Shown piece after piece: positions 15,678 to 24,604 of a DNA stretch of 64,000 nucleotides. The notes under the pieces were generated by a model that was given only the letters and a program-made list of their open reading frames with translations, was not told where the DNA came from and made no database searches. Made by a program: the position numbers and the translations under genes. Source of the DNA: Alcaligenes faecalis (GTDB lineage: Bacteria; Pseudomonadota; Gammaproteobacteria; Burkholderiales; Burkholderiaceae_B); the NCBI RefSeq assembly GCF_002443155.1, contig NZ_CP023667.1, forward strand, positions 1,178,001 through 1,242,000. Reading direction: 5' to 3'. The first letter of the stretch is position 1, and every line of letters begins with the position of its first letter.

Positions 15678-17174
15678 CTATTGACTGGTATCCCCCGGGA
15701 TTTTGGGAGCTTGATTGAGCTCGCCCATGGCAAAAGCCAGGTTCACGGAGCCGACCAAACCGGCCGTATGGGCGGCAGTCTGGGCTTCTTGGGCTCCCAG
15801 CAAGCCAGTGTGCGCTTCGGTCAGCAAGGTCATGCCGGTCAGACCTTCTTTATAGGATTCCAGCGCACCTTGATAGGTGATCTGGGCCGCTTCGACCAGA
15901 CTGGTGGCGGCCTGGTGGGATTCCAGAGCAGCTCGTAGCGCATCGGCAGCGATGATTATTTGCTTGTAGGCGTCCTGCTCGGTTTTGGCGACGCGCTCAC
16001 GTGCGGTGTCAGCACGCAACTGGGCTTCACGCACTTGCTTGTTACGCAGTCCGGCGTCGTAGAGCGGGATGTTCAATGCCAGCACGGCTCCTCGGGAGGA
16101 GGATTGTGGGCTGACTTCGGGCAGACTGCCCACGCTTAATGAACCCATACGTTTGGAGATAAAGCCCATCAAGGCCAGCTTGGGCATGAAACTGGCTTCG
16201 GCTGAATCTATGCCTGCCAGACTGGCCTGATGGGCGGCTTGCAGGGCCTGCACATCGGGCCGTTGGGCGATGGCTTTTTTCAGTGTGTCGTTGCCAGGGA
16301 TATCCAGTTCCTCGGGCAGGGGGCGGGTGGCGCTATCGGCGACTTTCAGCTCCGTCTCGGGGGACAGGCCAATCGCACCCAGCAAAGTCTGGTAGGACTG
16401 ACGTGCCAGGGTGCTGGCATTCACATGGTGCAAACGGGCCTGGGCTTTCAACTGTCGTGCCTGGGCGACTTCAATCTGGGTGCCCAGTCCATTGCGTTGC
16501 CGCTCCAGGGCGATATCCTCAATCAGGGCGGCGTTCTTCAGGCCCTGAGCCGAGATTTGTGCGCGCTGGCGGGCCGAGTTGTAGTTGAAGTAGCTGATGG
16601 ATACTTCGGCAATAACGGCCTGATGCACGCCGCTGAAAGTAATGCGGCTGGCCATGGCCAGCTTGTCGGCGGCTTCTTGCAAAGCTGCGCGCTTGCCAAA
16701 GTCGAACAGCAACCATTTCAAGGTCAGGGAAGGGACGGCACCGCTTAAATGGGTGTCGTAGTCCACATCGACCTCTCTGCCCAGAATGTGCACGCTGCTG
16801 TCGCGGTCGCTGCGCATATAGCCGCCCACGATACTGGCAGAGATCAAGGGCAGGTAGGTGCTTTCCACCATGCCGGCGGCCTGGGCTGCTTGTTGGGCCT
16901 CGCCCCAGGCAATGCGGGTGCTGGGGTTCAGGCGTTGGGCCAGGTCGATCAGTTCAGGCAGGCTGTATTCATGATTGGCCTGTACGCTGGGCGCAGGCTG
17001 GCTTTGATCAGGGCCGCTGTAATCGGCCAATGTCAGGCGAGGTGGCTCCGGCGCGTCGTGCTCGGGCATGGGCTGGGTCATGGACTTGTGGTCGGGCGCA
17101 GCGCAGGCGGCCAGCGCAAAGGCGGCCGTGACTGCCAAAGTCAGACGCAATGCAGGAAAACAGGACGTGGACAT
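15678..17174 (-). CDS. Outer-membrane efflux lipoprotein (TolC/NodT family)
   Basis: 498 residues. A lipoprotein signal peptide ends FALAAC (lipid on Cys24). The body has two outer-membrane efflux repeats with alpha-helical periplasmic segments (PELIDLAQRLNPSTRIAWGEAQ, then a second repeat with RAVLALNIPLYDAGLRNKQV). Such proteins form the outer-membrane channel of tripartite pumps. No pump gene is adjacent on this strand; the MdtN/MdtO-like pair at 21.5-24.3 kb lacks an outer-membrane partner and is the nearest candidate. The stop codon of the upstream MarC gene lies five bases before this start, so the two may be cotranscribed. Confidence 0.9.
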   Translation of the reverse strand: MSTSCFPALRLTLAVTAAFALAACAAPDHKSMTQPMPEHDAPEPPRLTLADYSGPDQSQPAPSVQANHEYSLPELIDLAQRLNPSTRIAWGEAQQAAQAAGMVESTYLPLISASIVGGYMRSDRDSSVHILGREVDVDYDTHLSGAVPSLTLKWLLFDFGKRAALQEAADKLAMASRITFSGVHQAVIAEVSISYFNYNSARQRAQISAQGLKNAALIEDIALERQRNGLGTQIEVAQARQLKAQARLHHVNASTLARQSYQTLLGAIGLSPETELKVADSATRPLPEELDIPGNDTLKKAIAQRPDVQALQAAHQASLAGIDSAEASFMPKLALMGFISKRMGSLSVGSLPEVSPQSSSRGAVLALNIPLYDAGLRNKQVREAQLRADTARERVAKTEQDAYKQIIIAADALRAALESHQAATSLVEAAQITYQGALESYKEGLTGMTLLTEAHTGLLGAQEAQTAAHTAGLVGSVNLAFAMGELNQAPKIPGDTSQ

Positions 17175-17178
17175 AAAT

Positions 17179-17865
17179 TCAGGATGCGGCAGAGTGAGTC
17201 AGCAGCGTAGCAGCATACTGCTGTCCGCCTTCCAGGACGAGCTGTACGGCCATGCAGACCAGTAAAAATCCCATGATGCGCGAGATGGCATCGACGCCGT
17301 TATGCCCGATCACGCGCACGATGCTGAGTGAGGAACGCAGGCAAATGAAAAAGATCAAACCGATCAGGATGGCCAGAATGATGGGCGTGGCCACCAGCAC
17401 CCATTCGGCATAGTGTCCGCGCATGCCTGCCATTTTGGATGAGGCACTGATGACCAGCGCCATGGTGCCAGGCCCTACCGTGGAGGGCAGGGTCAGCGGG
17501 ACAAAGGCGATGTTGTTGTGGGCGGCGGTGTTCTGATCGGCTGCCTTGGAAACCACATCGCTGACGGTCGGCGGAAACAACATGCGAAAGCCGATATACG
17601 CCACAATCAGCCCGCCCCCGATGCGCATGTCCACCATGGAAATGCCCAGTGCCGACGTAATCCACAAACCTGCGTAGTAGGTAATCAGCAAGGCAAGAAT
17701 GACATACAGTGTTGCCTGACGCAGTTGCTGCTTTTTCTCGGCGGCGCTCAGAGTTTCGCCCAAAGACAGATACATCACCATCGAGGTCAGGGGATTGGCC
17801 AGGGGCAGCAAAAATGCCAGCCCCAGGCCGAGCAATTTGAATAACTGCATCAATTCGTTAGGCAT
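17179..17865 (-). CDS. MarC-family integral membrane protein
   Basis: 228 residues with six predicted membrane helices and the family pattern LANPLTSMVMYLSL near the start, RIGGGLIVAYIGFRML in the middle and PLTLPSTVGPGTMALVIS. The cellular role of MarC/UPF0056 proteins is not settled. I chose the ATG at 17865 rather than that at 17871, because AAGGA lies six bases before the former and touches the latter. Confidence 0.88.
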   Translation of the reverse strand: MPNELMQLFKLLGLGLAFLLPLANPLTSMVMYLSLGETLSAAEKKQQLRQATLYVILALLITYYAGLWITSALGISMVDMRIGGGLIVAYIGFRMLFPPTVSDVVSKAADQNTAAHNNIAFVPLTLPSTVGPGTMALVISASSKMAGMRGHYAEWVLVATPIILAILIGLIFFICLRSSLSIVRVIGHNGVDAISRIMGFLLVCMAVQLVLEGGQQYAATLLTHSAAS

Positions 17866-17888
17866 GGGCATTCCTTGATGATGAGGGT

Positions 17889-19361
17889 TCAGGCAGGCAG
17901 GGCGTTCTTGTAAATCTTGCCGTCCTTGATGATCAGCAGCAGGTTCTGCTCGGGCTGTTCCAGAAAGCTCAGGCTTTGTTCGGGTTCACCATCAATCAAC
18001 AGCAGATCGGCCAGGGCACCGGGTCGGATCACGCCCAGTTCGCCTTCGTATGGTTGGCGCAGGCCCGACAGTTGCAGCAGTCGGCCATTATCTCCGGTCG
18101 CCATTTTCAGCACTTTGAGCGGATTGTAAAAACGGGTCAGCTTGGACAGCATGCGGCCGTGGTGGGGCAGGTGGGCGGGGGTGAACAGAATGTCGGTGCC
18201 CCAGGCCGTCTGGATCTGGTATTTGTCTGCCAGTTCGTAAGCGCGCACGGTTCCCACGGCCACTTGTTGCTGCTTGGCCTTACTGCGCGGGTCGTGCTGG
18301 ACGTTGGCATCTTCATCGGCCAGAAAGGGTTGCAGGCTCCACCATACGCCTTCGCCTGCCATCATGCGGGCGGTTTCTTCGTCGGCAAGCTGACCATGCT
18401 CGATGGATTTCACGCCTGCCTTGATCGCACGCTGGATACCACGGGCGCAATACACATGCACCATCACGTAAGTCCCCCAGTCGTTGGCGGCACCCACGGC
18501 GGCGCGCAGTTCGGCATCGCTAAATTGCAGTCCTTCCAGCGGGTCGTACAAGGAGGTGACACCGCCCCCGGCCATCAGCTTGATCTGGCTGGCACCCAGC
18601 ATCAGTTGCTCACGCACACGGCGCAGGACCTGATCGGCACCATCGGCAATGCAAGTGACGCCTGCTCGTTCGGTGTGGCTCAGCTCGCCTTCTGCGCGTG
18701 GGACTTCGTAGCGCATACGGAAGTCCGCATGGCCGCCGGTTTGCGCAATCATGGCGCCGCTGGGGTAGATGCGCGGGCCATGCAGCAGGCCCATATCAAT
18801 GCCGCGTTTCAGGGAGAAGCTGGGGCCTCCGGCATCGCGCACGGTGGTAAAACCGCGCAGCAAGGTGCGTTCGGCTTCCTTGCTGGCAATCAAATGCAGG
18901 TCGGCGGGGTCGGCCATCATGGCGGTCATCTGGTCGACAGCGCACAGCAGGCTATGCCAGTGGGCATCGATCAGGCCAGGCATCAGGACCTTGTTCTGGC
19001 AGTCCATGACGGTGGCGTCGGCCGGAATCTCGGCAAGGGGCATGACAGCGCTAATACGACCCTGATCGATCTGGACGGCCAGCCCTTTCTTCAGCTCTGT
19101 TGTTTCCCCATCAAACAGGCGCAGATTACTCAGAATCAGTTTGGGAGCCAGAGCCAGAGGCTTTTGATCCAGAGCATTATTGGACTGAAAGGCCGGGCTT
19201 GCGGGGGTGGCGCTGGGTGCAAAGCTGGCTGCTGCGCTCAAGCGCTTGTGGATGAAGGGAATGGACGGGTGGGCGCAAACGCAGGCAGGCAAGCCGTGAC
19301 GGTAAGCTTGGCGTTGTTGGCGCAGGGCAGGGGACTGGCCCAGGTAAGAATAAGTCTGCAT
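17889..19361 (-). CDS. Metal-dependent amidohydrolase (imidazolonepropionase/prolidase-like)
   Basis: 490 residues. The core (from about residue 75) is an amidohydrolase TIM barrel: metal site MPGLIDAHWH, then GFTTVRDAGG, SQIKLMAGGGV with the bridging Lys, MVHVYCARGIQRAI and SIEHGQ histidines, TAWGTDILFTP Asp, and the small beta-sandwich (GVIRPGALADLLLIDG). It should hydrolyse a C-N bond in a cyclic amide or peptide; the substrate is unknown. The first ~75 residues, rich in Ala and Gln, show no secretion signal and no known domain. AGGA lies five bases before the start. Monocistronic or loosely linked to its neighbours. Confidence 0.85.
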   Translation of the reverse strand: MQTYSYLGQSPALRQQRQAYRHGLPACVCAHPSIPFIHKRLSAAASFAPSATPASPAFQSNNALDQKPLALAPKLILSNLRLFDGETTELKKGLAVQIDQGRISAVMPLAEIPADATVMDCQNKVLMPGLIDAHWHSLLCAVDQMTAMMADPADLHLIASKEAERTLLRGFTTVRDAGGPSFSLKRGIDMGLLHGPRIYPSGAMIAQTGGHADFRMRYEVPRAEGELSHTERAGVTCIADGADQVLRRVREQLMLGASQIKLMAGGGVTSLYDPLEGLQFSDAELRAAVGAANDWGTYVMVHVYCARGIQRAIKAGVKSIEHGQLADEETARMMAGEGVWWSLQPFLADEDANVQHDPRSKAKQQQVAVGTVRAYELADKYQIQTAWGTDILFTPAHLPHHGRMLSKLTRFYNPLKVLKMATGDNGRLLQLSGLRQPYEGELGVIRPGALADLLLIDGEPEQSLSFLEQPEQNLLLIIKDGKIYKNALPA

Positions 19362-19401
19362 GGCGTCCTAAAAATCAAAGATAAATGAAAGGAAGGCGGA
19401 C

Positions 19402-21036
19402 TCAAGACATACGCAGTTCGATCAGGTCCAGCAGGCGGACTCTTTCGCGAGCGATTTCATCGGATATCTGGTGTGTGCGAGCTAGAGTGTAAACGGCATC
19501 ACGCGCGGCATGGATGGCCCGGATTTGCATGTCTTTTTCCAGTGCTTGTTCTGCCAGACCCTGCTCGCCTCCCTCTTCCTGGGGGCTGTGAGCAATATTG
19601 CTCAGAACTCGATCGGCCATGGCCGTATAACGGGCTCCTGACGACTCGGGATTGTGGGCAATCAGCTCATTCAAGGTTTGCGCCACCGATTGGGCGCTGG
19701 CGTGACGCACTGCTTGCTCGGCCCGTTCCTCTTGTTCCTGGCGTCGACGCAGGGCAGGGAAGGAGACTCGTTTCATTATGGGGGGCAAGGCCAGGCTGGC
19801 TGTCAGCAGTGACACGATAATGACCACAGAGGCCAGGAAAATAGCCAGATCCCGGGCAGGAAAAGGACTGCCATCGGCTAGAGTGAGCGGCAAGGTCATG
19901 ACACCGGCCAAGGTGACGGCACCCCGTACCCCTGCAATGGACAGCACCAGCACCAGGCGCGGATTGGCTTGTGCGGTTTCGGCATCATGATGCAGGCCCA
20001 GCAGGGACAGGCCGCGTCTTAGCCACAGGTAGGCGTAAACGCATAAAAAGCGCAGCAAAATCAGGGTGGTACACATGGCGACCGCATAGACCAGCAGCCA
20101 GGCTGGATTGTGGTGGCCAGTCTCTTGGACAACTTGTACCGCTCCGCGAAAGATAGCCGGTAGTTGCTCGCCCAGCAGGACGAACATCATGCCATTCAGG
20201 CTAAGTTGCAGGGTGTCCCAGACGGTTTTACGCTGCATGCGCGTGGCCGCCAGTGCATTGCCCGAGAGCTCGGCATAGCTCATGGTCACGCCTGCCGCGA
20301 CAGCGGCCAGAATGCCGGAGGCCTCCATTTGTTCGGCCAGGAAATAAGACGCAAAGGGCAGGAGCAGACTGAACAGAACTTCTGGCCCTGGCTCTTCGCC
20401 CCAGCGGCGTACAAAGAGATTACGCAGAAACAGCAGGGCGCGTGTGGTCACCACACCAACGACCAGACCGGCCAGCGTTAGCCACAGGAAGTTCTGGCTG
20501 GCAGAGGTGATGGAAAAAGATCCACCCAGCGCCAGGGCGACAGCCAGTCGAAACGCAACCAGACCGCTGGCATCATTGAACAGCGATTCACCCTCCAGCA
20601 AAGCCTGTAGCCGTGGAGGCAGAGGCACGCGGCGGGTAATGGCCGAAACGGCGACTGGGTCAGTAGGCGAGACGATGGCGGCCAAGGCAAAGGCCACGGG
20701 CAAAGGCATGGCAGGAATGAGCCAATGCAGAACGTGGCCTAATCCGAATACCGTTAAGAAAACCAGGATGAAGGCCAGAACCAGAATGCCGATTCGGTCC
20801 CGAATTAAACTTTCCTTGGAAATGCGCCAGCCGTCCAGAAATAATAAGGGTGGCAGAAAAAGATAAAAGAACAGATCCGGATTCAGGGTCATTCCATGAT
20901 TGAACCAACCGGCAATCAGAAAGCCGAGCAGAATCTGTACGAGAGGGGCAGGGATGGCAACAGGTATTATCTTGACCACGCTGTTGCTGATTAAAACCGC
21001 GGCCAGCATGCTTAAAGTCAGGTTTACGTCATCCAT
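19402..21036 (-). CDS. Na+/H+ antiporter, CPA1 family (NhaP-like)
   Basis: 544 residues with about 12 membrane helices, then a cytoplasmic tail of about 140 residues rich in charged and helical sequence. Conserved transport motifs are LFLPPLLFLDGW, IVSPTDPVAV and LLEGESLFNDASGLV (the acidic ion-binding site). It should exchange cytoplasmic Na+ or K+ for protons in the inner membrane. Start ATG at 21036. The gene is divergent from the YtcA/MdtN/MdtO-like operon. Confidence 0.92.
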   Translation of the reverse strand: MDDVNLTLSMLAAVLISNSVVKIIPVAIPAPLVQILLGFLIAGWFNHGMTLNPDLFFYLFLPPLLFLDGWRISKESLIRDRIGILVLAFILVFLTVFGLGHVLHWLIPAMPLPVAFALAAIVSPTDPVAVSAITRRVPLPPRLQALLEGESLFNDASGLVAFRLAVALALGGSFSITSASQNFLWLTLAGLVVGVVTTRALLFLRNLFVRRWGEEPGPEVLFSLLLPFASYFLAEQMEASGILAAVAAGVTMSYAELSGNALAATRMQRKTVWDTLQLSLNGMMFVLLGEQLPAIFRGAVQVVQETGHHNPAWLLVYAVAMCTTLILLRFLCVYAYLWLRRGLSLLGLHHDAETAQANPRLVLVLSIAGVRGAVTLAGVMTLPLTLADGSPFPARDLAIFLASVVIIVSLLTASLALPPIMKRVSFPALRRRQEQEERAEQAVRHASAQSVAQTLNELIAHNPESSGARYTAMADRVLSNIAHSPQEEGGEQGLAEQALEKDMQIRAIHAARDAVYTLARTHQISDEIARERVRLLDLIELRMS

Positions 21037-21239
21037 GGCAACTCTGTGTAAATAACTAAGGTTATCGAGACCCTATCAGAAAGATGGTTGTCACTATACT
21101 CGTGAAAATGATAGATACACAGTTGCTTAATCTGGCAGGGATATAAAGGATGTATTTGAAAAGGCTCAGGTACAATTCTTCGCTGCGATCCGGGCGCAGT
21201 GCGCTGATCGGTTTAACACTAATCAGGGAGATGCCACGC

Positions 21240-21494
21240 ATGCGTGCGCTACTAGCCGGTCTGGCTGCCTTGCCCTTGTTGGGGGGATGTTCTCTTGCAC
21301 CGTCGGTTTATATGGCGGGTTCGTATTTCCCGGCCTGGCTGGTGTGCGTGCTGGGAGCCGTGCTGCTGACCTTGCTGATACGTTGGGGACTGATCCGCGC
21401 AGGTGTGGATGATGCCCTGCCCATGCGTTTGCCTGTCTATGCCTGTCTGACACTGGCACTGACCTTTGCCGCACTTCTTCTTTTTTTCGAGTGA
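21240..21494 (+). CDS. ytcA: YtcA-like small lipoprotein
   Basis: 84 residues: lipoprotein signal LAALPLLGGC, then SLAPSVYMAGSYFPAWL and two hydrophobic segments. This layout matches YtcA, which in enterobacteria is encoded with the mdtNOP efflux genes, as here. AGGGAG lies nine bases before this ATG; a start nine bases upstream (21231) is possible but touches the same ribosome-binding site. The gene ends seven bases before the HlyD-type gene. Confidence 0.75.
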   Translation: MRALLAGLAALPLLGGCSLAPSVYMAGSYFPAWLVCVLGAVLLTLLIRWGLIRAGVDDALPMRLPVYACLTLALTFAALLLFFE

Positions 21495-21501
21495 CTGAGC
21501 C

Positions 21502-22551
21502 ATGACCCAGGCACAGAAATCCTCCCCCCGTAAAGGCGCTGCCCGCCTGTTGAGCGTGCTGATTGTTGTTGCCGCCATTGTCTTGGCATGGTGGTATTTG
21601 CAGCGCTCAGCCAACAACCCCTTGTCCGAAGACGCGGTGATCGGCGCCGATGTGGTGCATATCTCCAGCTCCCTGCCCGGACAGATTGAGCGCATGGTCG
21701 TGCGTGACGGCCAGTTCGTTCGCCGTGATGAATTGCTCTTTACCGTGGACCCGGTGTTTTATCAGCTGCGTCTGGAACAGGCCCAGGCTGAACTGGCGCT
21801 GGCCCAGGCGACGCTGGACATGAAGCAGCGCGCCGTGCGGGCAGAAGGGCATAACGCCGTGATTGCGGATGATCAGATCACCCGCGCAAAAACCAATTTG
21901 GCGATGGCGACACAAAGCCAGCGTCGCTTGGCAAACCTGGCGGCCAAGGGCTATGTGTCCCAACAGCAATTGGATGAAGCCAATACCTTGCTGCGCGATG
22001 CTCAAGTCACACTGAAACAGGCCACGGAGCAATCCGGTGCGGCTCAGGCTCTGGTCGGCAATACGCAGGCAGAGGAAGCTATGGTGCAAGCGCGTCAGGC
22101 GGGTCTGGCGATGGCCCAGCGTGATCTGGAACATACCCAGGTCAAGGCACCGCACAATGGCCGGATTGTGGGTTTGCGTACCGGCGCGGGCGAACATTTA
22201 ATGCCCGGCACCTCCGTCTTTACCTTGCTGGATACGGACTCCTGGTATGTCACGGGCATGTACCGGGAAACGGATCTGAAAGAGATCAAACCCGGTACAT
22301 GCGCCACCGTGTATGTGCTGTCTGATCCTTCGCGCAAGCTCTCGGGCAAGGTCGAGGAGATTGGTTGGGGCGTCAGCAGTCAAGAGCAGATCAATCTGCC
22401 TCGCAGCCTGCCCTATATTCAAAAATCCATGAATTGGGTACGGGTGGCACAACGCTTTCCGGTACGTATCCGTCTGGATGCCCCGCCCGAGGATCTGATG
22501 CGCATGGGTGCGTCTGCCACCACCATCATTCATCGCGATGGCGACTGCTAA
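21502..22551 (+). CDS. HlyD-family membrane fusion protein (MdtN/EmrA-like)
   Basis: 349 residues. One N-terminal membrane helix (about 15-33), a split biotinyl-lipoyl domain (VVHISSSLPGQIERMVVRD, then VKAPHNGRIVGLRTGAGEHL), a long helical hairpin between them and a C-terminal beta-barrel. It should sit in the periplasm and connect the FUSC inner-membrane protein to an outer-membrane channel. Middle gene of a three-gene operon; the next gene starts inside its 3' end. Confidence 0.9.
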   Translation: MTQAQKSSPRKGAARLLSVLIVVAAIVLAWWYLQRSANNPLSEDAVIGADVVHISSSLPGQIERMVVRDGQFVRRDELLFTVDPVFYQLRLEQAQAELALAQATLDMKQRAVRAEGHNAVIADDQITRAKTNLAMATQSQRRLANLAAKGYVSQQQLDEANTLLRDAQVTLKQATEQSGAAQALVGNTQAEEAMVQARQAGLAMAQRDLEHTQVKAPHNGRIVGLRTGAGEHLMPGTSVFTLLDTDSWYVTGMYRETDLKEIKPGTCATVYVLSDPSRKLSGKVEEIGWGVSSQEQINLPRSLPYIQKSMNWVRVAQRFPVRIRLDAPPEDLMRMGASATTIIHRDGDC

Positions 22552-24289
22552 GATCGGTTTGTCGGGTCTGACGCGGCTGGTCTGGCAAGACTTGCAGCCC
22601 ACCCCTGGCCGTCTGGCGCAAAGCTGGCGAGTGGCCGTGCTGTGCGCCCTGATGGTGTTGCTGGCCATGAACTACGGCATCCCCGAGTCTGCCGTCAGCT
22701 GCTTTGTGATCTTCTTTGTGATGAAGTCTGACGCTGGGGAAAGCTCGGTGCTGGCGCTGGCCCTGGTGGTGCTGGTGTCTATTGTGGTGCTGCTGATGGT
22801 GCCACTGATTCAGGTCACGATTCAGTATCCGGCCTGGCGTTTGCTGGCCATGGTGCTGACGTCCTTTGTGCTGCTGTTTTTAGGGGTCGCCAGCAAGCTG
22901 GGGCCCTTGGGCGGCATTATTGCCTTGGTCATCGCTTTTGTGCTGACCTTGCTGGGCTATGTGCCCTTTGGCGAAATTGCTACCCGCGCCGTGCTTTATG
23001 CCTGGTTGATGACCTGCGCCCCCATGGGCCTGGTGCTGATCTTCAACCTTTGCTTTGGCTTGTACCCGCATAAGGTGCTGCGTCGTGAACTGGCCGCGCG
23101 CTTGCGTTTGGCGGCACAGGGTTTGATGGGGCAGGCCGATACGCAGGATTTGTGGGACGAGCTGGCGTTGGGAGTCAGCGCACAACAAAAGCGACTGGGC
23201 TGGATAAGGTTGTTTCGTTTGCGAACGGCACAAGAGCAGGCGGATCTGGATCAGGCCATTTTGAATAGCTACCGGGCCTTGCTGGCGGTTGCCGTCCTGC
23301 GCGATCAGCATCTGGACAATGAGCAGGCCACGGCGTTTGCCCAGATCTGCGAGCGCAGCGCGCAGGATATTGAACAAGGCCGCCTGCCGCAGATAGACGA
23401 TCTGCCCGAGCTGCCTGCTTGCAGCTCTTTGGCCGTACAGGATTTGCGCGATGCCTTGCTGGCTTTGTCGGGTGCGGTATCCATTGGCAAGGCGGACCCG
23501 GAGCATGGCTCTTTCATGGTGCCCGATGCCTTTAGCAATCCGGTGTATCAGCACCATGCCTTGAAGGCGACGGCCGCTGCCGTGCTTTGTTATCTGATCT
23601 ACAGCGCGGCAGACTGGCAGGGCATTCATACGGCCATGATCACCTGCTACGTGGCCGCCTTGGGTTCCACCGGGGAAACCGTACACAAGCTGGCCTTGCG
23701 GATTGTGGGCTGTTTGCTGGGGGCGGCGCTAGGCTTTATCACCATCCTGTTTGTGATGCCGCATCTGCTGGATATTGGTGGCTTGATGGTTGTGGTCTTC
23801 CTGGTCTCCTTGTTGGGGGCCTGGGTGTTCTACGGTCCCGAGCGTATTTCCTATGCCGGTATTCAAATTGCCTTTGCTTTTTATCTGGTGACCTTGCAGG
23901 GTTTTGGTCCCAGCTTTGATCTGGATTCGGCTCGGGATCGCGTGATCGGCATTTTGCTGGGTAATGCAGTCATGTACGTGATGTTTACCCAAATCTGGCC
24001 CGTCAGTATTGCGGGCTCGGTGCGTCAGCGTCTGGCCAAGGCTTCTGAAAGCTTGATGGGGCTGGGAGCCTTGTGGCAAGAGCGTCCGGCCCAGGCCGTG
24101 CAGCAGTCGGCCAGTGTGGCCCAGGAGCTGTCGGCAGCCAAGTACGGTTTGGCCTTGATGCAGCTGGAACCAGAGGGCTTGCGTCCGGACGAGCAGCAGG
24201 CCCGGGACATGCAAACCCAATGGCAGGAACTGCGCCAGCAGTTCATCGGGCAGGCCTACCTGCCTGTGTCCAGCCGCCGAAGCGATTGA
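22538..24289 (+). CDS. FUSC-family inner-membrane efflux protein (MdtO/AaeB-like)
   Basis: 583 residues. Two blocks of about five to six membrane helices (residues 30-165 and 345-480) are separated by a cytoplasmic helical region, the fusaric acid resistance (FUSC) layout. I chose the ATG at 22538 (MATAKIGLSG), which overlaps the MdtN-like gene by 14 bases; an earlier in-frame start adds ten residues only. AaeB and MdtO relatives export aromatic acids or similar small aromatics with a HlyD partner. No outer-membrane gene follows in the operon. Confidence 0.88.
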   Translation: MATAKIGLSGLTRLVWQDLQPTPGRLAQSWRVAVLCALMVLLAMNYGIPESAVSCFVIFFVMKSDAGESSVLALALVVLVSIVVLLMVPLIQVTIQYPAWRLLAMVLTSFVLLFLGVASKLGPLGGIIALVIAFVLTLLGYVPFGEIATRAVLYAWLMTCAPMGLVLIFNLCFGLYPHKVLRRELAARLRLAAQGLMGQADTQDLWDELALGVSAQQKRLGWIRLFRLRTAQEQADLDQAILNSYRALLAVAVLRDQHLDNEQATAFAQICERSAQDIEQGRLPQIDDLPELPACSSLAVQDLRDALLALSGAVSIGKADPEHGSFMVPDAFSNPVYQHHALKATAAAVLCYLIYSAADWQGIHTAMITCYVAALGSTGETVHKLALRIVGCLLGAALGFITILFVMPHLLDIGGLMVVVFLVSLLGAWVFYGPERISYAGIQIAFAFYLVTLQGFGPSFDLDSARDRVIGILLGNAVMYVMFTQIWPVSIAGSVRQRLAKASESLMGLGALWQERPAQAVQQSASVAQELSAAKYGLALMQLEPEGLRPDEQQARDMQTQWQELRQQFIGQAYLPVSSRRSD

Positions 24290-24604
24290 TAACCCTCATT
24301 ACCTAGAGGTGATTTTCCTGTCTTTGACGGCTCGTAGAATGAGCCTCACTTCCCATTATCGGGATCAAAAGAAGCGCCGCAAAGGCCTCGGTTCGGTCGG
24401 AGACACCCCCGTATACCTTCTTCTTTCTGCCTATGTCTGCCTCTTGTTGCGGGCAGGGCAGGACTCGTCTTTGCTCGGCTTTTTCTTTGATTCAGCTTGT
24501 GAGAAGTCTCTTGCCCCTTTGGGGCTGGAACTGTCCATTACTGATTCCTGATGACGGCAACGCACCGTTTCAGACATCACAATACTGATAAAGGAGCATG
24601 AAGT
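24290..24604. other. Leader region of the purine permease gene
   Basis: 315 bases without a gene. It holds a short GGCTC-gtagaat-GAGCC hairpin near 24329-24345 with no T-run, and AAAGGAG at 24591-24597 as the permease ribosome-binding site. I looked for a purine-type riboswitch fold and found none. Confidence 0.5.

Noticed and set aside
17976..19388. A 470-codon plus-strand open frame
   Set aside because: Antisense to the amidohydrolase with no recognisable motif.
24290..24604. Purine riboswitch before the permease gene
   Set aside because: No conserved three-way-junction core could be identified in the leader.
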